From Martinezella lusitana (GTDB lineage Bacteria > Pseudomonadota > Alphaproteobacteria > Rhizobiales > Rhizobiaceae): 40,641 nt of DNA. Location of the stretch: NCBI RefSeq assembly GCF_014207095.1, contig NZ_JACHBG010000034.1:1-40641 (forward strand), in the 5' to 3' direction. Both the position numbers and the translations under genes were made by a program. The notes below the pieces were generated by a model. That model saw only the letters and a list, made by a program, of their open reading frames with translations. It was not told the DNA's origin and made no database searches. Below are positions 17,782 through 26,623 of the stretch, piece after piece; positions within the stretch are counted from its first letter, which is position 1, and each line of letters begins with the position of its first letter.

Positions 17782-17934
17782 CACCTCGATGCTGCCATCT
17801 CGAGCCCGAGAGTCGCGGTTCCGGTGCTTTTCCCAAAAGCCACACCCGGCGAAAAAATATCTTTGAGCGCTCTTTTGTAAATGCAGCGCCGGCGAGAGCT
17901 GCTATGCATTGTTCGCAAGCTTGAGGAGAACCAC

Positions 17935-18615
17935 ATGCCGAATCCGTTTGAGCAAATTCCCTTTGATGGCGCGGAGTTCGTGGACAATCCCGAACCGCGT
18001 TGTCCCTGCCTTTTATTGCTAGACGTTTCTGGTTCGATGCGGGGACGCCCGCTTAGGGAACTCAATGAAGGTCTCGTCCAGTTCAAAGACGAACTCTATG
18101 CGGACTCTCTCGCATCTAAGCGCGTTGAGATAGGCATAGTCTCCTTCGGCCCTGTGACCATCGTGAACGACTTTACAAGCATGCAAAACTGGATCGTCCC
18201 CGAGTTGGCCGCACAGGGAGATACGCCAATGGGCCATGCAATCGAGGAGGGCCTCCGGCTCCTGCGCGACCGGAAGAACTCCTATCGCCAAAACGGAATC
18301 TCATACTATCGCCCGTGGGTTTTCCTGATTACGGACGGAGCCCCAACAGACGCCTGGCAGAGTGCGGCGGCGCAGGTCAAGGCTGGAGAAGTTGAAAAGG
18401 CCTTCAGCTTTTTTGCTGTCGGCGTCGACGGTGCTAATTTCGAAACGCTTTCCCATATCTGCGTGCGCCAGCCTTTGGCGCTGAAGGAACTCAGGTTTCG
18501 AGATCTGTTCCAGTGGCTTTCCAGCTCTCTAAGCTCGGTCTCGCAATCCAATCCCGGTGACGCCGTTCCTCTCTCTAATCCTGCAACGCCAGACGGATGG
18601 GCCTCAATCGCATGA
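17935..18615 (+). CDS. TerY-like von Willebrand factor A protein (226 aa)
   Basis: ATG 17935 follows TTGAGGAGAA, a strong ribosome site; the frame is open upstream to 17881 without one. The VWA metal site is complete: LLLLDVSGSM (D30, S32, S34), the Thr of GDTPMG, and ITDGAPTD. The length matches TerY-type single-domain VWA proteins. In TerY-P triads this protein is thought to be a metal-dependent partner that is phosphorylated and dephosphorylated by the next two gene products. The stop overlaps the next start (ATGA at 18612), so the genes form one translational chain. Confidence 0.9.
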   Translation: MPNPFEQIPFDGAEFVDNPEPRCPCLLLLDVSGSMRGRPLRELNEGLVQFKDELYADSLASKRVEIGIVSFGPVTIVNDFTSMQNWIVPELAAQGDTPMGHAIEEGLRLLRDRKNSYRQNGISYYRPWVFLITDGAPTDAWQSAAAQVKAGEVEKAFSFFAVGVDGANFETLSHICVRQPLALKELRFRDLFQWLSSSLSSVSQSNPGDAVPLSNPATPDGWASIA

Positions 18616-19382
18616 CCGACGGCTGGCGATGGGCTGCGGCCCGTGCTCGTGGCACCTCCCATGTGAAGACGGGTTTGCCATGTCAGGATTTTGCATTGAG
18701 TGAGACTTTAGCCAGCGTCGATGAAACCGTTATGGCAGTGATCGTTTCAGATGGTGCGGGAAGCGCAAAACTGGCGCAGATTGGTTCCAAATCAGTCTGC
18801 ATTGGTCTGCTTCGGCTCATCCGCGGATATCTCGCAAATCACTCCCTCTCCCAGCTTCGTGAAGAAATGGTCTGGGACTGGATAGACGATATCCGCGAAT
18901 ACATCAGCGCGAAGGCTAGTCGCTCTGGAACACAGCGACGCGATTTCGCGGCCACAAGCGTTGCTGCTCTCATGTCTGAAAACGGTACTGTGATCTTTCA
19001 CATCGGCGATGGCGCGGCTGTCGTACGCTACGAAGGAGACGAAGCCTGGGATGTGCCGTCGTGGCCGTATCAAGGCGAATATGCATCGACAACCACCTTC
19101 ATCACCGATGATCCCCAACCGCATCTCACTTTCGTTCGAAATGACCGTCGTGTCGATCGATTTGCAGTCTTCTCCGACGGCATCGAACGTCTAGTCCTCA
19201 ATAGCGCAAATCGTTCGGCTCATGAGCCATTTTTCAATCGGATGGTGACGCCGCTGGCTCTTTCGGAGGAAGCCGGCAGGAACCTTCCTCTGTCGATGGC
19301 GCTGCGAGAATATCTTGAAAGCCCATCCGTTTGCGAAAGAACCGATGACGACAAGACGCTCGTACTCGGTGTGCGCAAATGA
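18612..19382 (+). CDS. PP2C-type protein phosphatase of the TerY-P triad (256 aa)
   Basis: Metal-binding motifs in order: CQDFAL (D26), VSDGAGSA (D47), FHIGDGAAV (D133), FSDGIERL (D189) and RTDDDKTL (D245-247). These are the aspartates of PPM/PP2C phosphatases, and all are present, so it should be active on phospho-Ser/Thr. The start at ATG 18612 overlaps the VWA stop, and its own stop overlaps the kinase start (ATGA at 19379). The likely substrates are the VWA protein and/or the kinase next door. No TM segment or signal is seen; it is cytoplasmic. Confidence 0.9.
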   Translation: MTDGWRWAAARARGTSHVKTGLPCQDFALSETLASVDETVMAVIVSDGAGSAKLAQIGSKSVCIGLLRLIRGYLANHSLSQLREEMVWDWIDDIREYISAKASRSGTQRRDFAATSVAALMSENGTVIFHIGDGAAVVRYEGDEAWDVPSWPYQGEYASTTTFITDDPQPHLTFVRNDRRVDRFAVFSDGIERLVLNSANRSAHEPFFNRMVTPLALSEEAGRNLPLSMALREYLESPSVCERTDDDKTLVLGVRK

Positions 19383-21286
19383 GCACTATCGTATTCGGAT
19401 CGGATGGGAGGAAGCTGACGCTTGGCGGGATGCTAGGAAAAGGCGGCGAAGGCGCGGTCTATCACGTCCACGAGGCGGGCGATTTGGCGGTGAAGATTTA
19501 TAATCCCGGCAGGGCCTTCGAGAGGAAAGCAAAAATCCTTGCCATGACGTCGGCCGCACTCCACAAGACAACCGACATCGTCGCCTTCCCGATCGACACT
19601 GTCAGTGACAAGAGCGGAATGTTCATGGGGTTTTCCATGAAGAAGGTCGCAGGTTTTAAGAATATCCATGAACTCTATGGGCCTGGCAGCAGGCGGACGG
19701 AATTTCCTTCTGCCGACGCCCGGTTCCTGGTGCGCAGCGCGTTCAATCTTGCGAACGCGTTTGCTGCAATCCACAGCACGGGCTGCGTGGTCGGCGACGT
19801 AAACCACTCCGGCATCCTCGTTTCAAACCAGGCTATGGTAACTCTGATCGACAGCGACTCCTTTCAGTTCAATAAGGGGCCAGAAGTCTATCGCTGCACC
19901 GTAGGCGTGCCGGATTACACGCCGCCTGAGCTGAGAGGCGCGGACTTCGAAAAAGTGGTTCGGATGGCGAACCACGACAACTTTGGTCTAGCCGTCCTCA
20001 TCTTTCAGCTGCTTTTTCTTGGGAGACATCCGTTTGCTGGGAAGCATCTCGGTCTTGGCGACATAGACATCCCGACCGCTGTAGGCGACCACCGTTTCGC
20101 CTATAGCGCACGCAGGGCTGAGACGCGCATGGAACCTCCGCCGCTAACACCAGCGCTGGGTGACTTTGGCAAGGAGGTTTCCGACGCATTCGAATCCGCT
20201 TTCGGAAAGAGTGGTGATCTTCCGGGCGGTCGACCGAATGCGACCTCGTGGGTCCAAATCCTCGGCAAGCTCGAGAAGGGTTTGCTGGAGTGCTCTGCTG
20301 ACAAATCGCATGCGTATTTTCGGAGCTCGTCGTGTCCCTGGTGCCGCCTCGAGAAATCGATGGGCAGGAGCCTCTTCGCCGCGAAGATTTCAAGCACTGT
20401 TTCCACACTGAACATCGGTGACCTCATTGCTCTGATCAACCGTCCCGCTCCACCAAACCAACCCCCAGCACCTGAAAGCATCATTGCGGTTCCGTCTCTC
20501 ACCCGCAGCCCTGTGGCGGTATCCTTCTCACGTGGAAAGCAGCTGGCGTTTTTCGCCTCGGTTGCGGGACTGCTGATAGGTATTTTCCTTGCAAACCAGT
20601 TGAATGGCTTCTGGGGTGCAGCTCTGGTTATCGCATCAATCACAATGATGATCCGATCCCGCCGTCCTGCGGAAGAATTTAGGGTCGAACTGCAGGCGGC
20701 TACCGCAGCATGGGAGGAGAAGAAGAAAATTTGGGAAGAGCACGCCGGGCCTGCCGTGTTCCTGAAACGAAAAAGCCACTATCTGTCCCTGGCCTCGGCT
20801 CATGGCAAACTTCCGGAACAGGAACGCGAACGTCTCGCCGAGCTCGAGCGAAAGAAAAGAGACCTTCAATTCAGGAGCCACATGCAGGGGCACTTGATCT
20901 CCCGCGCAAAAATCGCTGGCATTGGACAGAGCAGGACGGTAACGCTCTCGTCGTTTGGTTTTGACAGCGCGTGGGATGTGAAGACTCGCTCGGTTTTAGC
21001 CGTTCCCGGCATTGGTCCCAAAAAAGCCGACGCCCTTGCGAGTTGGTCGTCGTCTGTTGAAAAGAAATTTGTATTCAATAGTCACATTGCCACCGATCCG
21101 CAGGCTATCAATGAGGTCAAAACGGACATAGCGCGTCAGAGGGCTGACCTGGAAGGAGAGCTGAGGCGTGCTCCGGATGAGCTCAAGGAACTTCTGGATA
21201 CTGCCTCCGAACTGCGAAGGAACCCGCCCCCGCAATTGGTTGAAGCGTATGTGCGGCTTAAGCAAGTCCAAATGGATATAGGGTAA
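19379..21286 (+). CDS. Kinase-like membrane protein with helix-hairpin-helix, TerY-P triad (635 aa)
   Basis: Residues ~15-290 are a Ser/Thr kinase fold: glycine loop GKGGEGAVY (20-28), lysine K39 in LAVKIY, catalytic loop VVGDVNHSGILV with D140, and LIDSDSF (around D158-D160) in place of DFG. The Asn expected five residues after D140 is Gly145, so activity may be reduced. A C305/H311/C319/C322 set (ending CPWC) looks like a small zinc ribbon. Residues 387-425 hold two TM segments, followed by a charged coiled coil (430-500). VLAVPGIGPKKADAL (539-553) is a helix-hairpin-helix, often DNA-binding. VWA, PP2C and kinase+HhH together make the TerY-P triad described in tellurium-resistance-related contexts. 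Confidence 0.9.
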   Translation: MSTIVFGSDGRKLTLGGMLGKGGEGAVYHVHEAGDLAVKIYNPGRAFERKAKILAMTSAALHKTTDIVAFPIDTVSDKSGMFMGFSMKKVAGFKNIHELYGPGSRRTEFPSADARFLVRSAFNLANAFAAIHSTGCVVGDVNHSGILVSNQAMVTLIDSDSFQFNKGPEVYRCTVGVPDYTPPELRGADFEKVVRMANHDNFGLAVLIFQLLFLGRHPFAGKHLGLGDIDIPTAVGDHRFAYSARRAETRMEPPPLTPALGDFGKEVSDAFESAFGKSGDLPGGRPNATSWVQILGKLEKGLLECSADKSHAYFRSSSCPWCRLEKSMGRSLFAAKISSTVSTLNIGDLIALINRPAPPNQPPAPESIIAVPSLTRSPVAVSFSRGKQLAFFASVAGLLIGIFLANQLNGFWGAALVIASITMMIRSRRPAEEFRVELQAATAAWEEKKKIWEEHAGPAVFLKRKSHYLSLASAHGKLPEQERERLAELERKKRDLQFRSHMQGHLISRAKIAGIGQSRTVTLSSFGFDSAWDVKTRSVLAVPGIGPKKADALASWSSSVEKKFVFNSHIATDPQAINEVKTDIARQRADLEGELRRAPDELKELLDTASELRRNPPPQLVEAYVRLKQVQMDIG

Positions 21287-21288
21287 CG

Positions 21289-22038
21289 GTGACGCGCGTG
21301 GCCGGAGCATACCGAGACTTCTGGGTAATGCTGGCGATGATCGGGGGCGCTGTCTTCGCAGCGAATACGACGTCAAAGCCGGGAACGGCGTCTCACGCCC
21401 CTGTTTCGTCACTTATTCCCTCGCGCAATCAGATCGTGACAGCGCCGGTTACTACCCCAACACGCGCTCAGGAAAAAGCGCTTCCTGCGTCTCAAACTTC
21501 GGTGGTAACCGCGACTCCTGCAAGTGCAGAGCCGTCGCCCACATCTTCCAGTACAGCGAATGCGACATCCGTTTCGGAAGCGGCTCCGTCTTTCTCCGCA
21601 CCTACGCCTCAAAGCACCGAGGCGAGCCCTGGGCTTCCGATCACGCAGCCAACGAGCGGCGCCCCTGAACCTGATCCGTACGTCTTCGATGGATTGATCG
21701 CGTCCATCGAGAAATCGGAGGCGACCACCATCGCGCCTGCGGTCGATCCTTTCGATAAGGCCACCCCGCCCCCTGCCGCGAGGTTCGCTTACATTCGGCT
21801 ACCTCTTGAACTCAGAGACGGCCCTGGTCCTAAGTACATCGTTGTCGGCAGTCTTGGGCAGAACGCCCTTGTATCTCTTATGGAGCAAGAAGCGGGTTGG
21901 ACCCACGTTAGCGCCGGCGACGCCATTGGCTGGGTGCCTCCTGGGATGATTTCCTCCAGTCCCGTGCTTTCTGTTGCTCGCAAACCGACTCCTGCAGCAC
22001 GGTCAGTCGAAACTCCACGCCGCGAGGGCGGCCGCTAG
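21289..22038 (+). CDS. SH3-domain membrane protein, triad-associated (249 aa)
   Basis: GTG 21289 is 2 nt after the kinase stop. A hydrophobic segment near the start (FWVMLAMIGGAVFAAN) acts as anchor or signal. A ~130-residue Ser/Thr/Pro/Ala-rich linker follows, then a bacterial SH3 (SH3b) domain at about 165-225: FAYIRLPLELRDGPGPKYIV, GSLGQNALVSLMEQ, GWTHVSAGDAIGWVP. Such domains commonly bind peptidoglycan or periplasmic proteins. It is the last gene of the triad operon and would place the signalling module at the cell envelope. The coding region ends 4 bp from the oppositely oriented COG3904-like gene. Confidence 0.8.
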   Translation: MTRVAGAYRDFWVMLAMIGGAVFAANTTSKPGTASHAPVSSLIPSRNQIVTAPVTTPTRAQEKALPASQTSVVTATPASAEPSPTSSSTANATSVSEAAPSFSAPTPQSTEASPGLPITQPTSGAPEPDPYVFDGLIASIEKSEATTIAPAVDPFDKATPPPAARFAYIRLPLELRDGPGPKYIVVGSLGQNALVSLMEQEAGWTHVSAGDAIGWVPPGMISSSPVLSVARKPTPAARSVETPRREGGR

Positions 22039-22042
22039 TTGA

Positions 22043-23227
22043 TCACGGGCTGGCGCACTGCCTCCAGCCCAATCCCCGCTGATCACACCATCCAGAGCTA
22101 TTCAAATCGGCCTCCAGGATCGAGCGCGATTTGCATACTTCCGCGTCGACAGCGTTCCCAATCGAGCAGGCGGTAGCGTCGAGAATCCAACGGCGGATGA
22201 TACGATCGGGGCCGGCGACTGCTTTGTCGGTCTCAATGACCCTGCCCGTCTCACTGACTATCCTTCGACTAACCGGGTCCCAAGTCAGCGCCAGGTTGAC
22301 TGCGCCTGAAGCACCCTTTTTTCTGGTTGCACTGAAGGCGTACCAGTCGACAACGCCGAAGACTGAACACTTGTCTGCACAAAGCGCATGAACTGAACCC
22401 GGCCGCGCTGTGTAGATTCTTGTCGGCCATCGGTCCACGAAAGCGCTCTTCTCCTTAAGCACATCTTCTCGCGAAAGGTCTTTTCCGTAATACTGGATGC
22501 GGTCGGCATAGACGTTGCGAAGAAAGGCTACCGCCTCGCTGCTCGAGCCCGACCATACCCGCTGGAACTCATTGAACACTTCCACTGCCCCTGCTTGATC
22601 GGTGGGCTGAATATCCTGCACTTCATCTGCCGAAGCGCTTTCTTCATTGAGCTGGGCCGTTACCAGCTGATAGCCCGCCATATCGACAAGATTCAATTCT
22701 TTCGATTGCCCCAGCGGCATTGACAACGCTGCGTCCAGAAGCGAAGCGCTGACACCCATCGTGCCGAGGTAGTCTTTGAGGGCTGCTGACACTGAGGGAT
22801 TGAGACGACCGTCAGATTCCGCAGATGTCGCAAACGTCTCTACAGATATGCCTATGCTCTCATCTTCGGCATAACGACTAAGGCCACCCATAAAAGCCAA
22901 AAGGCAGGTTTCGAGACAAGGGGAGCCTTTTGTCTGGAGCGTCGGAAGGCCGGTCTTGCGGATTGCCTTCCCGAAAGCCATCGCGATTGATCGATCGCCA
23001 CCCGCCGAATTAAACGCGATGTATTTGGCCGGGCTTGCAGCAAGTTCTAAGGCGATGTGTTGAGGATCATCGCCAGTCTCGAAGCTGCCCTCAACAAGAA
23101 GGATCGTGGTCCCATTCGTCGTGGAGAGATGACGGTAAGAGACCGCAGCAGTCGCGGCGCCCATCGAAACCGAAACAGACAAAACAATTGTGATAATCGT
23201 ATAAAGGAAACGCCGTTTCATTCGCAT
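22043..23227 (-). CDS. Secreted COG3904-like (ClpP-fold) protein at the end of the hxs operon (394 aa)
   Basis: A signal peptide (RRFLYTIITIVLSVSVSMG, cleavage near ATA-AV) precedes a ClpP/crotonase-like part: FNSAGGDRSIAMAFGKAIR and SPCLETCLLAFMGGLSRYA. In relatives the second block reads C-x-S-x-C with the catalytic Ser; here it is C104-L-E-T-C108, so it may lack protease activity. The second half (FRNVYADRIQYYG onward) resembles an NTF2/SnoaL-like domain and holds several cysteines. It starts 6 bp after the hxsA stop and is probably co-transcribed. Its export matches that of the HxsA repeat protein, but a direct role is inference. Confidence 0.8.
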   Translation of the reverse strand: MRMKRRFLYTIITIVLSVSVSMGAATAAVSYRHLSTTNGTTILLVEGSFETGDDPQHIALELAASPAKYIAFNSAGGDRSIAMAFGKAIRKTGLPTLQTKGSPCLETCLLAFMGGLSRYAEDESIGISVETFATSAESDGRLNPSVSAALKDYLGTMGVSASLLDAALSMPLGQSKELNLVDMAGYQLVTAQLNEESASADEVQDIQPTDQAGAVEVFNEFQRVWSGSSSEAVAFLRNVYADRIQYYGKDLSREDVLKEKSAFVDRWPTRIYTARPGSVHALCADKCSVFGVVDWYAFSATRKKGASGAVNLALTWDPVSRRIVSETGRVIETDKAVAGPDRIIRRWILDATACSIGNAVDAEVCKSRSILEADLNSSGWCDQRGLGWRQCASP

Positions 23228-23233
23228 GGCGGT

Positions 23234-23857
23234 TTAGTTCGTCGCGATCCCCAGGGCCGACAGGACCTGCGGAGTTATGGTGCCGGTGACTTTGAGACCG
23301 TACGCGTCCTGCATTTTACTGAGCCCGCCCTTCGTGGCGGCATCGACTTGACCTGTTATCGGGCCGCCGAAATAACCAAATGCGATCAGAGCGGTCTGGA
23401 CCTGTATGACGATACGGCGAAATTTGTCCGAGTTGCCTGGCAACGTCTTCAGTGGCACTGGCTGCGCGCTCGTCGAAGAGGATTGCGTCGAATAGGTGCC
23501 AGTTGACGTCGTCGCCGGTAAGTTTGGAGTGGTTGGGAGACTTCTGATGACCGGCCCCGGGTTGGGCTGATAGCGCGGTGTCGGATCGGGGGATGGATAA
23601 GCAGTGTCATAATCGCCCCGTGGGACGTAGCCACCTCCAGCTGAGGATGCGTGGCTTGCGTGACTGGCATGGCTTGCGTGGCTCGAATGCGAGCTATGGC
23701 CGGCAAGGGTGTAGACCTGCTTGACCCGCAACCGTTCGAACAAGGTGGCGGCCGGCTTCTTTTCGGTAAGGCCGATGATCGGCGCAGCATCACCTTTCGA
23801 TGGCATGAAACCGGCCGCGATCAACGACGGCACCAGGTAGATCTTGCGCTTCTTCAT
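23234..23857 (-). CDS. hxsA: His-Xaa-Ser repeat protein HxsA
   Basis: A signal-like N-terminus (KKRKIYLVPSLIAAGFM) is followed by six His-Xaa-Ser repeats, H54, H57, H60, H63, H66 and H69 (HSSHSSHASHASHASHAS). A Pro/Ser/Thr-rich stretch comes next, then a C-terminal peptidoglycan-binding-1-like domain (VQTALIAFGYFGG, ALSKMQDAYGLKV-type pattern ending in ALGIATN). This is the defining layout of the Hxs system, in which the repeats are the predicted site of modification by the two radical SAM proteins. ATG 23857 overlaps the hxsC stop (ATGA). The modified residues and the final function are not known. The protein should end up in the periplasm, bound to the wall. Confidence 0.9.
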   Translation of the reverse strand: MKKRKIYLVPSLIAAGFMPSKGDAAPIIGLTEKKPAATLFERLRVKQVYTLAGHSSHSSHASHASHASHASSAGGGYVPRGDYDTAYPSPDPTPRYQPNPGPVIRSLPTTPNLPATTSTGTYSTQSSSTSAQPVPLKTLPGNSDKFRRIVIQVQTALIAFGYFGGPITGQVDAATKGGLSKMQDAYGLKVTGTITPQVLSALGIATN

Positions 23858-24936
23858 TGTGGTGAGAGTCCCCCAAACCCCTGATCAGCTTTATACCATT
23901 CAAAAAATCCACCACAAGTAGAGCGCAGCGAACATCCGCTGCACTGTTCCAAAAATTTGTTCTTCCAATCTGAAATCGTGCCTGGTGCCAGATGTCGGTA
24001 CCCTGGAGGGACACTGCAAAGAGGGAAATTATAGAGCAGCGTTTGAATACCGCGCCCAATCGCGAGGTTGATGGCTGTGCGGAGTCGGCCGAAATCCAGC
24101 GACGTATCCTTGAACGAATGGGCCCAGTTCATTCTGCCGTAGCCAATATTTTCCAGTTGCATGATCGCCCATACGTCAATGAACGGAAGCCGGGTCGAGA
24201 CATAGTTCGCAAGCTGTGGCAACACATCCCAGTTCTGCTGGAGGACAACCGTACGAAGCTCGACCGCTGCCCCCGCCCTCATCAGCGCCGTCAAGTTCAA
24301 CGACAGCGTTTCAAAGGCTCCGGATTTTCCAACAATGCTGTCGTGAAGTCCCGCATAAGGCGCATAGAGCGGAATGCCCCATAGCACGCGATCACGTCCG
24401 ATCTCATCCATCACGGTGCTGTCGCCCGGTTCGAAAAACTGGCCGTTGGTCAGAACATGAAATGAGATATCCGGCCGGGCTTTCACGGCTGCTAGAAGAA
24501 ACTGAAACAGCCTTCCTTTGTGCAGCAGCGGTTCGCCGCCAGATATGGTGATCCGAGCGTTTTCCGGCGCTAAGGTGGCGGCGACTGTGAACTGGTCGAA
24601 GAGGTCGGCGTGATATTTCTTTGGAGGCTGCGAGCACATGACGCAGAGCTGGTCGCATTGCTCGGTGACCAAGAAGGTGTTGTGTCTCGACCGGGATCGC
24701 ACCAATCGATGCGCTGACTTTCGCCCAGGAACTAGAAGCAGGACGTCACCGTCAAGATCGGTTTCGGGACCGCAGTGGACGCGAAGCGAGTAACCCGCGA
24801 GATCGAAGGTTTGACTTTCCTGATCTCTGTCGATCAGGAGTGCATCATATTCACTGTCCACCGCGTGCGAGCGCAAGCGAACGATACTTGGATTGTCGAT
24901 CGGGACGTCATCGATCTTGAGCCGCAAATCGATCAT
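23854..24936 (-). CDS. hxsC: Radical SAM maturase HxsC (360 aa)
   Basis: The cluster motif is C94-x3-C98-x2-C101 in TEQCDQLCVMCSQPPKK; the 'CSQPP' tail is characteristic of this family. RITISGGEPLLH is the SAM-binding GGE motif. A C-terminal cysteine set (LEQCSGCSLRSTCGGFF) suggests an auxiliary cluster. The start overlaps the hxsB stop (ATGA at 24933-24936) and the end overlaps hxsA. It is expected to modify HxsA in the cytoplasm, with HxsB, before export. The chemistry is unknown. Confidence 0.9.
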   Translation of the reverse strand: MIDLRLKIDDVPIDNPSIVRLRSHAVDSEYDALLIDRDQESQTFDLAGYSLRVHCGPETDLDGDVLLLVPGRKSAHRLVRSRSRHNTFLVTEQCDQLCVMCSQPPKKYHADLFDQFTVAATLAPENARITISGGEPLLHKGRLFQFLLAAVKARPDISFHVLTNGQFFEPGDSTVMDEIGRDRVLWGIPLYAPYAGLHDSIVGKSGAFETLSLNLTALMRAGAAVELRTVVLQQNWDVLPQLANYVSTRLPFIDVWAIMQLENIGYGRMNWAHSFKDTSLDFGRLRTAINLAIGRGIQTLLYNFPLCSVPPGYRHLAPGTISDWKNKFLEQCSGCSLRSTCGGFFEWYKADQGFGGLSPQ

Positions 24937-26339
24937 GTGTGTACCGGCGCCAGTGACGGATCGAATTCCGGAATTCCGGCCCAGAACGCAAGGCTCTTTT
25001 GGACTTTCTCGTCAGCCGAATAGAGCAGCTCGAAGATCTTGTCGAAGATTGCGGTATGACGGCGACAGAAGGCTGTGTCGGCCTTCGGTAGATCGATGCG
25101 CCCATAACGGGATAGATCGTCAACAACGTCCGCACCACACGCGGCTTGGTATGGACAATGGATGCAGTCGGGATGGAATGAATTGGAAGACTCTTGGTTC
25201 AGCACGTCTAGCTTGGACTGGTCGATGCCGTCACAAAGATTGCCAATGCTAAGATCGACCTGTCCAACCCGCGTGACCATCCTGGCTTCATCCGTCGGAT
25301 AGAAGGTGCCATCGTAGTCAATAACGATGTAGTCTCGGCCGAGAATATTCGGATTACGAAGGTCGACGTGCTGATTGTGGCCGCCACGCAGAACCCGCCG
25401 CAGGCAGTGTGTGAAATAGAACTCCTCAACCGGCTGCCCGGCGGTCCAATTGTCCTCGATCAGAGCGTCGATAAAATCGGCATGGTAGGCATTCCATTTG
25501 TCTTCGAGACCGGTGGTCTGAAACCGTTTTCTGGCAAAACCCTGATGATTAACTGGTCGAAGGAAAATTGACCGAAATCCGAACCGGCCAAATGTATCAA
25601 TGATCTCGGAAACGCTCGGCAACTGGTTGATGTCTAGCGTCGGGAGAGCCGAGACCTTTCCCTGCCCCAAGCGCTCGATGGCATAGCTGAGGTTCGATAC
25701 GAATTGCTGCGTGTCTTTGGCGTTTACGGTTCGTTGCCGCTCATGCGTCGAAAATTCGCCATCAAGTGACGTACTCACGAAGACGTCCGAAGCATCCAGG
25801 AAATCCCAAGCTTCTTCCGATACTGATTGCAGATTGGTGCATACCGTAAAGAAAACTTCTTGGAACTTGCGGCGAGCGAAATCACGAACCTTCTCCAATA
25901 GGTCTAATCGGAGCAGTGGCTCGCCACCCTGGAATTCGATTTTGACGCTCGCGGACGTCATGGCATCGAGAAATCGGAGAACGCGCTCAAGCGTCTCATC
26001 CGTCCAATCAAAGCCCGGAGTGCTCTCGTTCACCCGAGACACCTGGCAATAGGCACATGCCAAATTGCAACGGAGGGTCGGAACGAGAATGACGTAATTC
26101 AGCTCTTGAGGACGGTGCAACCGTTGGGCCCACCGGTAGGCAAATCCCATATAGGCTGGATCGTCGATCTCATTGAACGCATGACCATTTGCTTCAAGAA
26201 AGCCCCTATCCAGTGCCGTCAGCTTTCCGGTCGCATAGCGATTGAGAAAGTGAGCGTCGGCTTTGAAGTAACCGCCCGCATCATCCGCAAAAAGATAGCC
26301 GGCGCCGAACGGTTTGAACTTAAGGGGAAATACGGTCAT
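24933..26339 (-). CDS. hxsB: Radical SAM maturase HxsB (468 aa)
   Basis: The cluster motif is C91-x3-C95-x2-C98 in PTLRCNLACAYCQVSRV, and KIEFQGGEPLLRLDL is the GGE motif. The C-terminus has a SPASM-like cysteine group (HPDCIHCPYQAACGADV, with a later FCRRH) that could hold auxiliary iron-sulfur clusters, as in other peptide-modifying maturases. The N-terminal ~80 residues (FKPFGAGYLFADD) may bind the substrate leader. The start overlaps the hxsD stop (ATGA at 26336-26339). Together with HxsC it makes the paired maturases that define the system. Confidence 0.92.
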   Translation of the reverse strand: MTVFPLKFKPFGAGYLFADDAGGYFKADAHFLNRYATGKLTALDRGFLEANGHAFNEIDDPAYMGFAYRWAQRLHRPQELNYVILVPTLRCNLACAYCQVSRVNESTPGFDWTDETLERVLRFLDAMTSASVKIEFQGGEPLLRLDLLEKVRDFARRKFQEVFFTVCTNLQSVSEEAWDFLDASDVFVSTSLDGEFSTHERQRTVNAKDTQQFVSNLSYAIERLGQGKVSALPTLDINQLPSVSEIIDTFGRFGFRSIFLRPVNHQGFARKRFQTTGLEDKWNAYHADFIDALIEDNWTAGQPVEEFYFTHCLRRVLRGGHNQHVDLRNPNILGRDYIVIDYDGTFYPTDEARMVTRVGQVDLSIGNLCDGIDQSKLDVLNQESSNSFHPDCIHCPYQAACGADVVDDLSRYGRIDLPKADTAFCRRHTAIFDKIFELLYSADEKVQKSLAFWAGIPEFDPSLAPVHT

Positions 26340-26623
26340 CGCCCGAGGACACCGTCGACCAGGGCACGCCTGAGCGGAAGCGTCTCGGCATAAATTTTCT
26401 CGCGATACAGACAGTGGTGGAACTCTCGAACGAGCAGATCACTCGGCGCTGCGCCGTTATCCAACAGGCTGATGGTTTGCGATATTTCGATTTCTGTATC
26501 TGGATGCGACGCACTAAACCGAACGATAGCCACTGCGAGATATGGACGGAATGTCGGATCGAGCTCGATCGCACTGCGGCGAGTTTTCTCTGGGGACGAG
26601 GTGTGAGAGTTTTGCGGTTTCAC
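26336..26623 (-). CDS. hxsD: HxsD-like small protein, 95 aa
   Basis: The frame is open to 26965, but the conserved part begins near RRSAIELDPTFRPYLAVAI. GTG 26623 behind GGGGAGG gives a 95-residue product, the usual HxsD size. The C-terminal block LVREFHHCLYREKIYAETLP matches the pattern of the family (an 'EFhN..L+..I..eT' helix). The N-terminal half fits less well, so the name is moderately sure. It is the first gene of the hxs operon. HxsD has no known activity and could be a substrate carrier for the maturases. Confidence 0.7.
   Translation of the reverse strand: MKPQNSHTSSPEKTRRSAIELDPTFRPYLAVAIVRFSASHPDTEIEISQTISLLDNGAAPSDLLVREFHHCLYREKIYAETLPLRRALVDGVLGR

Noticed and set aside
23690..23700. 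Repetitive DNA around the HxsA repeats as a CRISPR or tandem repeat
   Set aside because: The repeat is 9-nt coding DNA for His-Ala-Ser units in frame, without spacers.
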